The notes beneath the pieces were generated by a model that was given only the letters and a program-made list of their open reading frames with translations, did no database searches and was not told the DNA's origin. Shown one piece after another: positions 62,501 through 64,000 of a DNA stretch of 64,000 nt; within the stretch, counting starts at the first letter, position 1, and each line of letters begins with the position of its first letter. Source of the DNA: Otis tarda (lineage: Eukaryota; Chordata; Aves; Otidiformes; Otididae); contig CM048554.1 of assembly GCA_026413225.1 (NCBI GenBank), forward strand, positions 69,556,463 to 69,620,462. The letters are read 5' to 3'. A program made the position numbers and the translations under genes.

Positions 62501-64000
62501 GGATAATTCATGTTATGTTAGAACCAACCCCCATCCCTACTAACCAGTTGACTGCTTGTTATGTACACCATCAACCTTGGATGCAGCTTGTCCTGAAGAA
62601 AAGGAAATTGCTGCTTAAAAAGGGTCAGTTCCAGCTATCTATTTTTAACTATCACGGAGGCTGTGTTATCTGAGAGACAGCTTCTCAGAAATTTCCTGGA
62701 TGTGAAAGTAAAGCCACAAGAATGCTAATAGAACAATACTCACTAAGAATAGCAAGAATAAAGTGGATTAAAGGAAAAGAAAAAGCATGTAATATGGAAC
62801 TGCTAAAGCCCATCCAAATGCAATCCACTTTGTCATGCTGCAATAGATGCCCTCCCTGATCGTAGCTCATGGTAATACTGGGTACAGTTAGAACAAAGAA
62901 CACTGAGAAAACACTCTCCTAAACAAGAAGGCTGCTTTAACCTTAATTCCTCCCGTTGAACCTCTACTCAGTCAGCTTGCAAGAAGACCAAGTAGGATAT
63001 CTTGTCACGTCATTGTTTCCTGGAAGTCAAGTAGTTTTATAATCAGTGGGCCTTTTTGGATGTTAGAAATGGTTCTTTATTCAATCACACACCCAGATTG
63101 AGATTACATCAGCAATTTTGTTGTATGATGTCTAATCGGGAGTATTGTCTACAGTAAAGTGGAAAACTCAGTATCATGGATATTTTGTACCTATTGCATT
63201 TCTATCATGTAAGTTTGGAGTAATTTCTTATTGTGAAACGTAACCTACCAAACACCCCTTAACGAGCTCAGAGTGTCAAGGTGATGTGACGCCAGTGTGC
63301 TTGTCAGCTGTCCCCAGGCTGAGGCTGATTTGTGTTCAGACCAGTCTGCCTACAGAGACAGGGCTTCTTAACCGTCTGTCACTTGTTCACATTAAATGTA
63401 GGACAGATCTGTGATGGAGCTCAACTGTCTCCTACATACTAAAGATAAAATTGTTTAAAGGTGCTATGTATGCAACTCTAATTGAAAGATGATGCAGACT
63501 GATTTACGAGAATGTTTAAATGTATACTAAGCTTTAGCCTCCATCAGATATGATATCTAGGTCTTGTTTAATCCTGTACTTTGGCTGTACTTTAGTATAT
63601 CCAAAATAAGTCTATACATTGGTCGTGTTGATTCCAGAAATCTTGAAACAGTTATTCGTGAAATGTCTATCAGGAATGGAAAAAAAATATTTTAGAGTTG
63701 TGTAATGGTCCATAGAAAGTCACAACAACTACATCTCTGACTGATTAAGACTTCAAGGACACCAGAATATGAATGTATGCTCCTATTCATACTGAAAGCC
63801 ACAGGGTATTATCACTGAGGCTGAATCAAAACCTCATCTATAAGTAATAGTATTACTAAGGAAACAAAACAAAATCCCCACAAAAAAAAAAAAGTGGAAA
63901 TGTCTTTTTAAGTAGAAACTAGCTGATGTCTCAAACAAATATTAGTATTTTTCTTCATATGTATGTCAAAGCTCAGTGACAGACATCACTCTAATCTTAT
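56569..64000. other. Intergenic DNA to the window end, no gene recognised
   Basis: About 7.4 kb of AT-rich DNA without recognisable LINE, LTR or exon. A small GC-richer patch lies at 60245-60480. The stretch 57690-57780 is very AT-rich with octamer-like sites. A runs occur at 59823-59834 and 63882-63893. Open frames reach at most 128 codons (60130-60516, minus) and none is recognisable. Confidence 0.6.
60245..60480. other. Small GC-richer patch with several CpGs
   Basis: CpGs cluster mainly at 60270-60320 (for example CGCTCGAC and CTCGCCGCACGG) and again near 60470, with CAGCTGCAG-type phrases between. Open frames of 100 codons (60158-60460, plus) and 128 codons (60130-60516, minus) cross it. 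I recognise no protein or repeat. It could be an old exon, an unlisted repeat or a regulatory patch. Confidence 0.3.

Noticed and set aside
1-64000. tRNA, rRNA, microRNA hairpins, CRISPR or bacterial-type operons
   Set aside because: None was recognised; the sequence is vertebrate nuclear DNA and the direct repeats present are microsatellites or LTR-related.

Overview
This window looks like bird nuclear DNA. It has one identifiable protein-coding exon and is otherwise a long gene desert. The avian call rests on several CR1 LINE 3' ends (the 'ggaacaggttgcccagag' block, ending in repeated 'attctatg') and on three solo retroviral LTRs of types I recall from neoavian genomes. The species cannot be named from the sequence.

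Left end (1-3085): a strong CpG island spans about 1490-3085. On the minus strand inside it, 1928-1875 encodes MGYCSGRCTLVAVCGAQL and runs straight into a consensus GTGAGT splice donor. This is the first coding exon of an NKAIN-family gene (Na+/K+-ATPase beta-subunit interacting membrane protein), most likely NKAIN2. Bases 1-1874 are then the start of intron 1, which continues off the left edge. The rest of the island is 5' UTR and promoter.

Desert (about 3.1-64 kb): I found no further exon, tRNA or rRNA. The sequence is mostly AT-rich and single copy, with short homopolymers and small tandem repeats. Its recognisable content is mobile. There are seven plus-strand CR1 copies (10.4, 22.4, 25.1, 27.8, 30.0, 35.6 and 37.7 kb) and remains of much older CR1-like LINEs on the minus strand (9.8-12.2 kb, split by a younger CR1, and 33.1-33.4 kb). 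Three solo LTRs lie on the minus strand (41.80-42.35, 48.50-49.62 and 55.48-56.57 kb). The last two belong to one family, and each has its own perfect 5-bp target-site duplication (GTGAA and TGTCC).

There is no operon, CRISPR array or obvious new protein system. The points worth a second look are the NKAIN promoter and exon, a possible divergent transcript, G-quadruplex sequence in the promoter, the paired solo LTRs of apparently different age, the nested LINE, two small GC-rich islands in the desert, a 20-bp perfect palindrome, and a few unique stretches that may be conserved noncoding elements.
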